From JAJPJX01 sp964568355 (GTDB lineage Bacteria > Acidobacteriota > Terriglobia > Bryobacterales > Bryobacteraceae): a DNA stretch of 51,638 bases. Positions 43,471 to 51,638 of this stretch are shown piece after piece. The notes under the pieces are model-generated. The model saw only the letters and a program-made list of their open reading frames with translations, did no database searches and was not told where the DNA came from. The translations under genes and the position numbers were made by a program. Where the stretch lies: assembly GCA_964568355.1 (NCBI GenBank), contig CAZMRK010000030.1, positions 1 to 51,638 on the forward strand. The letters are read 5' to 3'. Position 1 is the first letter of the stretch; each line of letters begins with the position of its first letter.

Positions 43471-44172
43471 TCAGTCGTACAGGCCGCGCCCGTCATTGCA
43501 GACGAATGTGATCGCGTCCCACGCGACGGACGGGTACTTGGCGGCGTCGAATCGCATCGCGCCGTCGAGGTCGTGGTCGTACTCGATATCGAACGCCAAC
43601 GTGATGCCCGAGACGTCCGTCCGCGGCAGGTGCTTCAACCGGAGGTGGTTGCGGCCGGAAATCAGTTGGCGGATCTGGTCGTCCGTCATGCCGCGCTTCC
43701 GGAGGTCGTCAATCTTGACCTTGCCCTTGACGAGATCCTGCCGGAGCGCGTTGGTCTGCATCTCCTGGGTGCGCCTCTCCCAGGTCTCGTGCATGTCGGA
43801 GTAGTCTTTGTAAATAATCGCGCCCGCCGCCACGACGCCCGTGGCCAGCAACGCCCACGGGTTGGCCGCGAGCGCAATCGTCAACGCGCGCACCGCCGCC
43901 ACGATCCCCATGATCTTGGCGGCGATGGCGTAGGTCGCCAGGATTCCCGCCAGCCAGATCGCCATCCGGCCGAACTTCTCGATCAGGCCGATGTTGTCCT
44001 TGAGCCAGGACACCATGTCGCGCAGGTGGCCGACGACGGCTTTCAACTCACCCTGGAAAGCATTGCCCTCGTCCTGCTTGAGATCCACCACGTCGGGCCC
44101 GAGCGCCTTCATCTGTCCAGCCAGGGTGCTAGAAGGGCGCCGGACCGTGTTGCTGAATCCGGCGTGAATCAC
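43471..44172 (-). pseudogene. Phage tail tape-measure fragment with unrelated C-terminus
   Basis: Residues about 15-175 look like the middle of a tail tape-measure protein: QGELKAVVGHLRDMVSWLKD, two hydrophobic stretches (MAIWLAGILATYAIAAKIMG and ALAANPWALLATGVVAAGAI) and the charged YKDYSDMHETWERRTQEM. The final about 55 residues (LPRTDVSGITLAFDIEYDHD ... CNDGRGLYD) have a different character and were not recognised. It is far shorter than any tape-measure protein and overlaps the methyltransferase fragment by 44 bases in another frame. Confidence 0.5.
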
Positions 44173-44794
44173 GAAGTCGCGGATTGTCGACTTGCTCCTG
44201 CGGTACGCCGCGCGCGGCCGCGACCTCTGAAATGGGCTGCCCAGTGTCCGCGAGGATTGCTCCTTCGCCAGCGAGGTTCGCCATGCGTCGCAGGATTACA
44301 TCGCAATAGGCCGGCGAAATCTCGCAGCCGTAGCCGGTCCGACCGAGCACGTGGGCCGCAGCCATCGTGGTTCCTGAACCCATGAAGGGGTCGAAGACCG
44401 CGTCGCCGGCGTCCGTGAACGCTTTCACGAAGAATTCCACTAGGGCGCGGGGGAATGGAGCGGAGTGCGATCCCTGGCTGCTCTCCGACTTGACTTCGAT
44501 TACGTTGCTCGGGCGGGCAATGCCGGTGAACCGGCCATCGCTCTCGCTTGCGTCTGGCTGTGCCGCGGCCGCACCCCGAGCGCCGGTACCAAGAAGGCCA
44601 CTACCGGATGTCGACTTGGGATTGTTCGGTGAGTAGTCAAAGCAGTGCTCGGACTCGTGCCCGACCGCCCGCGGCCGGAACTTGATCTGCTGCCGCCAGC
44701 AGAAGTGATAGATCGGTTCGAAGGCGTTCTTAAACCTGTTTCCCCAACCGCCGGGCACGCCGTTGTCGGTTTTGCGCCAGCAGAACTCATCCAC
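44129..44794 (-). pseudogene. Phage-type DNA (N4/N6) methyltransferase, C-terminal fragment
   Basis: 221 residues with the AdoMet motif DPFMGSGTTMAAAHVLGRTG and downstream GCEISPAYCDVILRRM, plus NVIEVKSESSQGSHSAPFPRALVEFF, typical of DNA methyltransferases whose AdoMet motif lies C-terminal. Upstream in frame the protein sequence continues (YAGSDARYQLRCWRFVDEFC) to a stop near 44870, so the catalytic DPPY/NPPY part is lost. The last 25 residues seem fused from other sequence. Non-functional remnant. Confidence 0.65.
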
Positions 44795-45382
44795 GAACCG
44801 CCAGCATCGCAGCTGGTAGCGGGCGTCGCTTCCTGCATAGGGAAATCCAAGTTTAAGGAGTGTGAATTATATCACCAAGCTTGGACGTCTGCTGGCAGTT
44901 TGAAACAGTAGAAGATTAGAAATTCCGTGCTTTCAAATCTGTCGAGCAACTTGCGAATCGTGGCAGAACCCAACGCTCAGATGCAGAGCCAGCCACCGTC
45001 GTCAATACTTTCATCTGTGACTGGGGAGGGCTCGGAGGGTTTTAAAGGTGCGGTGTCTTCCTCCCCAGGTTTGCACGGGTCATGGGGCTTCGGTTCGGTC
45101 GGCCCTAGCCGCACCGGAACGGAGTCCGAGCCCGCCGTTATGTCCACTCTCTCGTCGTCCGACTGCGCCAGCATGCCTGCATCGTATTGCATCTGCACCA
45201 TCGCCGGTGGGCGCACCACGCGCGCTCACCAATGAGTTACTCCGGATCTCGCCTGCCGCCCGCCGCCACGGATGAGCCTGTCGAGGACGATTGCCTCGAA
45301 AAACGACAACCCTAAGGCATAGGTTGTGAAGGTCACTCGGTGCGAGGCGTCAGCAGATACCAGGTCGATAACGCAAGATCGT
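44795..45382. other. Largely noncoding stretch between methyltransferase fragment and hipA-like gene
   Basis: Apart from the doubtful small frame at 44977-45201, nothing recognisable. An A/T-rich patch at 44860-44925 could be a former promoter of the lost methyltransferase 5' part. Confidence 0.35.
44977..45201 (-). CDS. Small acidic hypothetical protein
   Basis: 74 residues (MVQMQYDAGMLAQSDDERVD ... DGGWLCI), rich in Asp, Glu, Ser and Pro. Not recognised. The opposite strand is also open here, and no good ribosome site is seen; the call rests on composition only. Confidence 0.22.
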   Translation of the reverse strand: MVQMQYDAGMLAQSDDERVDITAGSDSVPVRLGPTEPKPHDPCKPGEEDTAPLKPSEPSPVTDESIDDGGWLCI

Positions 45383-47221
45383 CTATGCCATGCCTTCGAT
45401 GCGCCGGCGGCAGAGGTCCAGCGCCTCCACTGTCATCTGCCGCGTTTCATCGCTCAGCTGGATGGCCTTCGGAACTGCGATCCCGTCGAGCGCCCCGCGC
45501 AGTCGCTGCACAACCTCATCCACAGCGCCTTCCGCGTCGCCGGCCCGCAGACCAGCAGTCGTCGCCAACGCCTCGAAGTCAGCGCGACGGAGGTTATCAT
45601 CCTTGCCGTTGAGCTTAAGCGCGAGGCGGTCATGTCTCAGCTTCGGGAAGACACGTGTCGTCACGGCATCGTAAAGCGGCGCAAGCCGCACGGTGCGGAA
45701 CTGCCTGTCGTCCGGCTCGGCGGTCTTGAGCAGCGCCATGTTTTTGAGATGCATGTCCCCGTCGGCGATCAGCCAGGCGAAGACCGCGCGCTTCACGATG
45801 ATGAGCAGATCCTCTTCGGGGGCCGTGGACAGCGGGCGGACGGCGCGTGCGACGCGCTCCATGGTGCTGTCGTACTTCGCGCTCGTCGGCAGATCCAGAA
45901 CGGAGCACATGTCTTCCAGCGCCAGAAATCGCGTGTCGGCATTGCTCTCGCGAATATCGAAGCGCTCGACAAGGAGTGCCGGCGGCATCCTGTCCGGCAT
46001 GGCGACAAGCGCGGTCTCCGGCGCTTCGAAGCCGGCCGCCCGGCCGAGTTCCATCGCCATCCACTCCACGACCGGCAGTGCATCATAGCCGCTGGTCCCG
46101 GCGGGCTTGAGGATATGGGTGAACGGCTTTCCGGTCGCGGGCGAGAGAACGCCCTTTTCATCAAGGCACATGGGCGCCTTGATCTGCACGCCCGAGAGGC
46201 GCGGCGTATCCGCGCGCGCGTAAATCTGCGCGAGGGTGCGCTCGAAGTTCTTCTCGATTTCGCCCCGGCCGGGTCCTTCGTAGGCGCCGGTAAAGACGCC
46301 GCCTTTGGTATAACCGGCCAGCGGCCTCAGGAGGACGTCCTGCGGTAGCTGCCTGAGCTCCGACTCCTGTTCAACAATCGTGATATTGGACGTGTAGCGC
46401 TTCCCAGACCGCAGCAGCGCGCGCTCGTCCTTGTCCTGGAGAACCTGCTCCAGCCAGCCTTCCGGCAGCAGCGAGACGATGAACGGCGGCAGTCTGCCGG
46501 GCGTTGTCTGCCGAATGAGCGGCGGCCCGTCGACCTCGCCCGGCTTCCACCGCCACTCGAACCCGTCGTGAATCAGGCGCCCCAGAGGCACGCCGTGCCA
46601 GGCGACGATGAGATCCAGCGCCGCCTCGTTCTTTGCGGGCGCAGCGCTCGGCCGTCGCAGCAGGTAGCGCTCCGCCGCCTCCCCCTCGCGATACCACTCG
46701 TTTTCGCGCGCCAGTGTCCAGACCGCATCGGCCGCGCCTTGTGCAGAGCCATATTCCTCGATCAGGCGCGCAGCAATCGAGCCCCGCATGTCGTCATTGA
46801 TCGATGCCGCGTGCTCACTGCGCAGACGGAATGCCTCAAGGAAGCGCTGGCGGATTGATGAGACGGCAATCCGGAACTCGCCCATGCCGTCGTCGATGAC
46901 GCCCTCGCCGACGGATGGATGCGCTGGGGCCTCGTTCTGGATGATTTCCAGTGCACGGATGCGGGTGCGTTGCTTGCGCCTGGCGCTCAGAAAAAGACGT
47001 CCGTCCGGGGTTGGCCCGAGCAGGACGGCGCTCGCGGCCGACAGGTAAGCTTGGGGGTAGAGATATTTGGCGATACGGACGGCGTGCCGGAGGACGGTGA
47101 CTTCGATGTCGTCTTCCGCGTCGACGTAGATGCCGCGCATGAGCTGAACGAGTTTCCCGGTTTCGGCCCGGTAGTGGCTGCGGGTCTTGTCGATCGTTTC
47201 GCCAACGAGGTGTAGCGCCAT
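45383..47221 (-). CDS. HipA-family serine/threonine kinase toxin with AbiEi-like N-terminal domain
   Basis: 612 residues. The C-terminal two-thirds is a HipA kinase: SGVQIKA (343-349), HILKPAG, LVERFDIR, the catalytic loop IADGDMHLKNMALL with Asp489, His491 and Asn494, and APLYDAV (515-520). The first about 190 residues (KLVQLMRGIYVDAED, AKYLYPQAYLSAASAVLLG) resemble AbiEi-type antitoxin domains, whose RGxY box is clear. No separate HipB-like HTH gene lies next to it, so the antitoxin or DNA-binding role may reside in this N-terminus. Two similar palindromes lie directly upstream, suggesting autoregulation. HipA kinases of known type phosphorylate aminoacyl-tRNA synthetases; the target here is unknown. 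Confidence 0.85.
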   Translation of the reverse strand: MALHLVGETIDKTRSHYRAETGKLVQLMRGIYVDAEDDIEVTVLRHAVRIAKYLYPQAYLSAASAVLLGPTPDGRLFLSARRKQRTRIRALEIIQNEAPAHPSVGEGVIDDGMGEFRIAVSSIRQRFLEAFRLRSEHAASINDDMRGSIAARLIEEYGSAQGAADAVWTLARENEWYREGEAAERYLLRRPSAAPAKNEAALDLIVAWHGVPLGRLIHDGFEWRWKPGEVDGPPLIRQTTPGRLPPFIVSLLPEGWLEQVLQDKDERALLRSGKRYTSNITIVEQESELRQLPQDVLLRPLAGYTKGGVFTGAYEGPGRGEIEKNFERTLAQIYARADTPRLSGVQIKAPMCLDEKGVLSPATGKPFTHILKPAGTSGYDALPVVEWMAMELGRAAGFEAPETALVAMPDRMPPALLVERFDIRESNADTRFLALEDMCSVLDLPTSAKYDSTMERVARAVRPLSTAPEEDLLIIVKRAVFAWLIADGDMHLKNMALLKTAEPDDRQFRTVRLAPLYDAVTTRVFPKLRHDRLALKLNGKDDNLRRADFEALATTAGLRAGDAEGAVDEVVQRLRGALDGIAVPKAIQLSDETRQMTVEALDLCRRRIEGMA

Positions 47222-47228
47222 GCTAATC

Positions 47229-47318
47229 TTCCCGTACTTCAGGTACGACTAGGTTAGCACTGGCGACCCGACCGTTTCAATAGAAATTAAACTTTCCCGT
47301 ACCTGAGGTACGGGAAAG
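47229..47318. promoter_or_regulatory. Two palindromic operators upstream of the hipA-like gene
   Basis: Operator 2 is a perfect 27-bp palindrome: CTTTCCCGTACCT (47292-47304), a central G, AGGTACGGGAAAG (47306-47318). Operator 1 at 47229-47247 repeats its core TTCCCGTAC--AGGTACG with two central changes. The copies are 65 bases apart, and operator 1 lies 8-26 bases upstream of ATG 47221, over the ribosome site and likely start region. Confidence 0.7.
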
Positions 47319-47810
47319 ATAGCCTCTGGCGCTGTCAACTTTGGTTTCAACCGTCGCGTGGTTTCGCCACCGGTTCGCCGTTTGTTTTCAACAACTTGCT
47401 TATCTGCGAGAGGGTTTTATTCCAATGTTTTTGGGGATTTTCCTAGACAAGATGGTTTGACAGGCCTTGAGGGCTGCAAGTGCCTGATTCGCCGAAGGTT
47501 GTTTTTTCTCAAAGTTCAACGTGGCCGCCCATGGAAGCGAGTGCAAAACGGCCTTTTCCACAGCCTGTCAGTTCGGGCAGTTGACAGGCCCGCCGCGTGT
47601 TATGACTGCTCGCTTTCGTGCTACTAATTGCAGATCACCTTACGTATCAACAAATTACCTCTGAGCTGAGCGATCGCACCGGGCGAACGGATCTTGGGGG
47701 CCGCGCTTAACGCGCCCGCCAACAAAGGCCACTCTGTCAATCAGATTTTGATATATGCGTTCTTGGCTGGCCAAGCGCATCCTTATGAGAACAAGCGAAC
47801 AGGCATAATC
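47319..47810. other. Intergenic region between divergent toxin-antitoxin genes
   Basis: No gene recognised. It is less GC-rich than its surroundings. It holds TTGACAGGCC twice (47457-47466 and 47581-47590), the second copy being the right half of an inverted pair CCTGTCA (47564-47570) / TGACAGG (47582-47588). Confidence 0.35.
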
Positions 47811-47840
47811 TGTCAGAAGTATGCTATGATTTTTCTGACA
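47811..47840. promoter_or_regulatory. Inverted repeat and probable promoter of the DUF6088/AbiEii pair
   Basis: Perfect arms TGTCAGAA (47811-47818) and TTCTGACA (47833-47840) bracket a TATGAT box (47825-47830). If this is the -10 element, transcription begins only about 8 bases before ATG 47845. AbiEi-type antitoxins repress their own operons through inverted repeats, so this is the likely autoregulatory site. Confidence 0.5.
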
Positions 47841-47844
47841 AACC

Positions 47845-48441
47845 ATGAACACCATTGCGAAAATGATCGTCGCGCGAGCCAAGCGGCACGGAGCCGGTTG
47901 GGTGTTCTCTGCCAAGCACTTAACCGATCTCGGCGACCGCGCGGCAATTGATCAGGCACTCAGCCGCCTAGCCAAGGACGGTCGAATTCGTCGTCTGGCC
48001 CGTGGGCTTTACGACTTGCCGAAAATCCACCCCGTCCTTGGTCCGCTCTCGCCAAATCCAGACGCCGTGGCGGCTGCCGCCGCAGAGCAGGCCGGCCACC
48101 GTCTTCAGATTTCTCCCGCACGTGCTGCCAACGTGTTTGGGCTTTCGTCGCAGGTGCCGGCGAAGGCGGTATATCTGACCGATGGCAGTTCGCGACGCAT
48201 CAAGATCGGGAATCAGGTGGTCTATCTGAAGCACGCGGGGCCGCGTGCCCTGCTCGGCTCCGGCACCCAGGCTGGTGCCGCACTTCAGGCGTTGAGAGCA
48301 GTTGGCAAAGACCACATAAACGACGGCGTTGTGCAGCAGCTCCGTTCGACGCTCCCGTCCGATGCCAAACACGGCCTTCGCAAGTTGATGCACCAAGCTC
48401 CGCAATGGACGGCGCCGGTCATCGCCGCCATCACCGCATAG
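47845..48441 (+). CDS. DUF6088/AbiEi-type antitoxin
   Basis: 198 residues. N-terminal winged-helix region with GAGWVFSAKHLTDLGDRAAIDQALSRLAKDGRIRRLARGLYDLPK, the RGxY box shared by AbiEi-like antitoxins. The C-terminal domain contains GHRLQISPARAANVFGLSSQVPAK. In type IV AbiE systems the antitoxin does not bind the toxin but counteracts it and represses the operon. Its stop is followed with no gap by the toxin ATG at 48442. No ribosome site is visible ahead of ATG 47845, which fits a very short leader. Confidence 0.88.
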   Translation: MNTIAKMIVARAKRHGAGWVFSAKHLTDLGDRAAIDQALSRLAKDGRIRRLARGLYDLPKIHPVLGPLSPNPDAVAAAAAEQAGHRLQISPARAANVFGLSSQVPAKAVYLTDGSSRRIKIGNQVVYLKHAGPRALLGSGTQAGAALQALRAVGKDHINDGVVQQLRSTLPSDAKHGLRKLMHQAPQWTAPVIAAITA

Positions 48442-49466
48442 ATGAACAAGTTCGCTTTGCTCCCTGCTGCTGATCGGGCGGCCGTCCTGCAGGAGACTGC
48501 CGCGAGAATGGGGATTGGGTCTCCAGCAATCGTTGAAAAGGACTTTTGGGTATGCTGGACGCTCGGCCAGATCTTCACGGCCGACTCGCTACCCGGACCA
48601 TTATTCAAAGGCGGCACCTCGTTATCGAAGGTCTACGGAATCATCGCCCGCTTTTCAGAAGACGTCGACATTGTCCTCGACCGACATGTGCTGGGCTTCG
48701 AAGGCGATGGTGACCCAATTAATATCACCGGCACAAACCGACGCAACCGCCGCCTCGACGAGCTCGCGGCCGCGTGCTCGCAGACTGTCCAAGGTCAGTA
48801 CGCGACGCGCTCCAGAAGCGTTTCCAATCGGAACTGGGTAATGCGGGTTGGTCGATAACTCCAGATCCTGCCGATCGGGATGGTCAGAGTCTTCTGTTCG
48901 CATATCCCGTTGGCCTCGAGCCACGGCTCTATGGAGCGGTAGGTTACATCCATCCCGTCGTCCGACTCGAATTCGGATGCCGCGGAGATATCTGGCCGAC
49001 GGAGCACCGCACGATCCAAGCTTACGTAGCTGAGCAGTTTCCGGACCTTTTCGGATGGGCTGAATGCTCGGTTCACGTGCTTCGTCCCGAACGGAAGTTT
49101 TGGGAAAAAATCACGCTGCTCCACGCCGTCACGCATTCCGGCAAGACGCCACCACGCCTTTCTCGCCACTACTATGATGTCTCTCGAATGTACCGGCACG
49201 ATGTCGGCCCCCAGGCGATGGCCGATCCGGCTTTGCTGGAAGCTGTTGTTAAGCACAAGAGTGTCTTCTTCAGAGAGGCTGCGGCGAGATACGATTTGGC
49301 AGTGCCAGGCTCGCTGAAAATCGTTCCTGGCGACGAACTGGAGCGGGCTGTTCGCCGCGACTACCGGGAGATGCAGGAAATGTTTTTCGGGGAAGCGCCG
49401 GCGTTCGATGACGTCCTCTCGGACATTCGCGAGATCGAGCAGCGAGTGAACTCCAAGCCGGTTTGA
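48442..49466 (+). pseudogene. AbiEii/AbiGii nucleotidyltransferase toxin, frameshifted
   Basis: Two overlapping frames make one AbiEii-like protein. Frame 1 (48442 to about 48780) carries IVEKDFWVCWTLGQIF and the nucleotidyltransferase motif GGTSLSKVYGIIARFSEDVD with the two catalytic Asp residues. Frame 2 (about 48774-49466) supplies the C-terminal part (LEPRLYGAVGYIHPVVRLEF, KTPPRLSRHYYDVSRMYRHD, FDDVLSDIREIEQRV). The shift is -1 near 48775-48790; frame 1 ends at 48858. The joined length, about 340 residues, is normal for the family. No slippery heptamer is seen, so a one-base deletion or sequencing error is more likely than programmed shifting. If real, the toxin is inactive. Confidence 0.8.
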
Positions 49467-49519
49467 ATACCGGCTGAGCGCGTTCACCCAGCGGAGAAAG
49501 CCCAATCGCGCTCACGGTA

Positions 49520-49852
49520 TTAGTAGCGTCGGACGTTGCTGCATTTGAAGAAATTGTGCTGCTGCTCCCGAACGGAATCTGCCGAGGACTGTGAGGACGG
49601 CGTTACCCGGTTAGCCATCGTAGCCAACTGTCGGCGTAACCGAAGATTCTCAGCCTCAAGTTCCTTCACCCTCTTCTGCAGGGCTTGAACTTCGATATTC
49701 GGTGATTGGGTCGCGGTTCGGCGATCGTCCTGACCTTTTGTCCTCGATTTCCGAACGGGCGTGGCAGACGGCTCTTCGGCTTGTCGATTTCGTTGCGCGA
49801 GCATGCGTGCCTTCATCTCCGCGGCGCGACGTTCAAACTCTTCCTTACGCAT
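49520..49852 (-). CDS. Small coiled-coil hypothetical protein
   Basis: 110 residues from ATG 49852 (MRKEEFERRAAEMKARM). The basic middle part (PVRKSRTKGQDDRRT) is followed by a leucine-zipper-like heptad run VQALQKRVKELEAENLRLRR at about 55-80. Unknown function. The first 17 residues match those of the divergently transcribed gene at 50026 at 9 positions. DNA binding is possible from the basic stretch plus zipper, but this is conjecture. Confidence 0.5.
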   Translation of the reverse strand: MRKEEFERRAAEMKARMLAQRNRQAEEPSATPVRKSRTKGQDDRRTATQSPNIEVQALQKRVKELEAENLRLRRQLATMANRVTPSSQSSADSVREQQHNFFKCSNVRRY

Positions 49853-50025
49853 CGAGCGAATTGTATCGCCTCTCGGGTCCCGGAGCACGCCGCGGCGGCT
49901 TTTGAGGGGTGGCGCGGTATTTCAGGATCCGGCTTCTGCCGCTGGCGGACGAAGGGTGCATAGGTAGCACTGGTGGGGTTGGGGGTTGCTCCCGTGCTGT
50001 GCAGGGGAGGATGCTGGTGTGTGTT

Positions 50026-51033
50026 ATGTGGAACGAGGAATTGGAACGCCGCGCCACACGCATGCGTGAGCGATACAGTGGCTCGGCGAGCACCACCACG
50101 GATACTGAGGGCATTCGCCGCCCACGCGCAGGAAAGGCGCGCTCCTCGACTAGTGTCGCAACAACTCGCCGGCCGACGATCATTGTGCCGGGGTTGCCCG
50201 AGGTTAGTCCGCATGCGCTCCTGCAAGGGGTGTGGAAGCAAGTACACACGAATGCACTCCTGTCGGCCTTGGGCGACGTTGATCCGCTGGTAGTGCGCAC
50301 CGCGCGCAGCATTGGTAAACAACAGGTTGGGTTCGACGGGCTGGTCTCACTTGCCGGGTCCGGCCTGCTCGAGGTGGCAGCCAGTACACCGTCGCTACCC
50401 CTGGCGCTCCAGTTGTATCACGTGCTCTTGGTCAAGGTGCGCGAACGCGGAGGTGAGGTAACCGTCACGGACGGGACGGTCATCCGCTGGAGGGGTGAAG
50501 CGGTCAGAATCCGGTTGCGCGAACATAGTGAGCGCCGTGAAACAACGAGTACCGACAGCTACCGCTCAAACACCTATCACCCCACGGGACGCCTTTCGTT
50601 TGCGGTTGTGCCCGAAATCGGTGGCGAATGCAGAATGCCGGTCACGGACGCGCAGGACGTCGAGAGCTTCCTCAACAAGGTCGACCGACTCATCAATCGC
50701 CTTCCACGCCTGCGTGATGAGCGAGCACGACGCGAACGCGAGCAGGAGGAGTGGCGAGCGCAGCTGAATAAGCGCATCGAACAAGAGCAGCACGAACGAC
50801 GGCAATGGAGGGAGCAGCAGGAGAAGTTCGACCGGCTCACAAATGACGTCGATCAGTGGAGTAAGGCGGAACGCGTCCGAGCATACGCTGCCGCAGCCGA
50901 GGCGTACCTCAGCAAAGATGGACCGATCGAACGCGGCAGCCACGTCGATGGCTGGCTGCGATGGATGCGCTGGTACGCGGATCATCTGGATCCCATCACG
51001 AGGCCCGACGGGCCACAGCAGGCCCCCGATTAG
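50026..51033 (+). CDS. Hypothetical protein with C-terminal charged coiled coil
   Basis: 335 residues from ATG 50026 (MWNEELERRATRMRERY). The N-terminus resembles the neighbouring small protein. GGGGAGG at 50004-50010 is better spaced for GTG 50017, three codons earlier, so the start may be there. The central part (about 80-220) is a mixed alpha/beta region with HALLQGVWKQVHTNALLSAL and a beta-hairpin (GGEVTVTDGTVIRWRGEAVR). Residues about 225-285 form a strongly charged helix (EREQEEWRAQLNKRIEQEQ), and the end (ERVRAYAAAAEAYL ... WLRWMRWYADHLDPI) is a motif I have seen at the C-terminus of unrelated uncharacterised bacterial proteins. No function assigned. Confidence 0.65.
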   Translation: MWNEELERRATRMRERYSGSASTTTDTEGIRRPRAGKARSSTSVATTRRPTIIVPGLPEVSPHALLQGVWKQVHTNALLSALGDVDPLVVRTARSIGKQQVGFDGLVSLAGSGLLEVAASTPSLPLALQLYHVLLVKVRERGGEVTVTDGTVIRWRGEAVRIRLREHSERRETTSTDSYRSNTYHPTGRLSFAVVPEIGGECRMPVTDAQDVESFLNKVDRLINRLPRLRDERARREREQEEWRAQLNKRIEQEQHERRQWREQQEKFDRLTNDVDQWSKAERVRAYAAAAEAYLSKDGPIERGSHVDGWLRWMRWYADHLDPITRPDGPQQAPD

Positions 51034-51353
51034 AAAATGCGCTGGTTTGCTGATTGACCGATCAAACCGCCATCTTGCAAGAAGAAATGGAGCATTTTTC
51101 TTGCGAGAGCAGGCCTTGGCGCCACCGATTTCCCGCCTCTCTCGGCTGTCAACTACCCGTTTCCTATCGGCCAACATTCGCCTTTTATTTTCAATAGGTT
51201 AAATATTGTTAGCGCCGGAATAAAATGACTCCACTTTAGCCGCTTTTGGCGCTGCCACCACCGGCCCTGGCGGCCGGCGGGCACACGACAGCGCCAGCCG
51301 CCGGCGAGCGGTCCGGCGACCTGGGGCCCAGTTTATTCCCTGCCGTGAGGCGA
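51034..51353. other. Intergenic region, nothing recognised
   Basis: No gene is apparent. GC-rich complementary blocks (GGCGGCCGGCGG against CCGCCGGC, 51265-51305) could form a hairpin near the 3' end of the minus-strand gene at the window edge. Confidence 0.35.
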
Positions 51354-51638
51354 TCAAACCATATGTGGTTGTCCCGCGCCGTCAGCAGGAGCAGGAACTG
51401 TGGAAGATCGGCCGTGCTTGGTATCCGGCTTGATGGACTCGACAACCAGGTAGAGTTTGTCGGCGCTGTTGACCTTCCCTGAGACGCAGTAGTATTGGCC
51501 CAATGCGGGTGCGTGGGATTTGGTGAAGTCATGCAGCCGATAAACACGGCGTGTCGAGTCGTCCCTCATGAGCAGGACGGCACAGGTGCGGTATTCCATC
51601 CGGGAGAGTAGGAGCAGGTGATTGGCGCTGAAGTTGAA
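51354..51638 (-). CDS. Hypothetical protein, C-terminal part (N-terminus beyond window)
   Basis: The frame is open from base 51638 to a stop at 51354, 94 residues: FNFSANHLLLLSRMEYRTCA, then VLLMRDDSTRRVYRLHDF and a beta-rich GQYYCVSGKVNSADKLYLVV, ending in a low-complexity tail. An internal ATG at 51599 could start an 81-residue protein, but the coding-like sequence continues upstream. Family not recognised. Confidence 0.4.
   Translation of the reverse strand, partial: FNFSANHLLLLSRMEYRTCAVLLMRDDSTRRVYRLHDFTKSHAPALGQYYCVSGKVNSADKLYLVVESIKPDTKHGRSSTVPAPADGAGQPHMV

Noticed and set aside
43417..44385. A 322-codon plus-strand frame opposite the tape-measure fragment
   Set aside because: Composition (His/Arg/Asp-rich) is that of an antisense frame; the minus strand shows hydrophobic tape-measure segments.
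48774..48858. Programmed -1 ribosomal frameshift in the AbiEii toxin
   Set aside because: No X-XXY-YYZ heptamer or stable downstream stem was seen in the overlap; a one-base loss is simpler.

Overview
The window looks like a chromosomal segment of an Acidobacteriota bacterium, most likely Bryobacterales/Solibacter-like. This is an inference from gene style. There are three Oar-type TonB-dependent receptors with an N-terminal carboxypeptidase-regulatory domain, a sulfatase, an LssY_C protein, a ROK-controlled glycoside hydrolase/esterase operon, and GC-rich coding sequence throughout. No rRNA, tRNA, CRISPR array, transposase or integrase was seen.

Layout. (1) 1-13.3 kb: a receptor cut by the left edge, a dimethylformamidase-like secreted protein, an exported FAD oxidoreductase whose D-amino-acid-oxidase fold appears circularly permuted, a complete receptor, a stand-alone 5'-3' exonuclease, a sulfatase, an LssY_C protein and a periplasmic cupin. 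(2) 13.3-20.6 kb: a regulatory and redox block with an ECF41 sigma factor, a PAS-GAF-AAA+ sigma-54 activator, an alpha/beta hydrolase, two SDR-type oxidoreductases and a Rieske protein. Two nearly superimposable modules (51-bp inverted repeat, then about 90 bp, then a GG-N10-GC sigma-54 promoter) lie before the sigma factor and before the hydrolase. A candidate ECF41 promoter precedes the activator gene. Together they suggest an ECF41/sigma-54 feed-forward circuit. (3) 20.6-33.3 kb: a five-gene minus-strand operon (ROK regulator, esterase, GH42-like enzyme, M20 peptidase, APC permease) divergent from a TonB receptor. Both divergent promoters are near-consensus and each is overlapped by a copy of the same 22-bp operator. 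(4) 33.4-41.2 kb: a four-gene minus-strand operon that reads as a non-phosphorylative sugar-acid pathway (dehydrogenase, lactonase, dehydratase, aldolase). It is followed by gene remnants (aminotransferase, sodium:solute symporter) and an intact aldo/keto reductase and amidohydrolase. (5) 41.2-51.6 kb: an accessory island. It holds a Fic protein preceded by a phased array of six TTTCGAC repeats, fragments of Hsp70-like, phage tail tape-measure and DNA methyltransferase genes, a HipA kinase with an AbiEi-like N-terminus and palindromic operators, a DUF6088/AbiEii toxin-antitoxin pair with a frameshifted toxin, and a divergent pair of unknown genes with related N-termini.

Functionally, the left and middle parts serve scavenging of plant or microbial polymers (outer-membrane import, hydrolysis, sugar-acid oxidation). 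The right end is a decaying defence/toxin island. All assignments come from reading motifs by eye; no database search was run.
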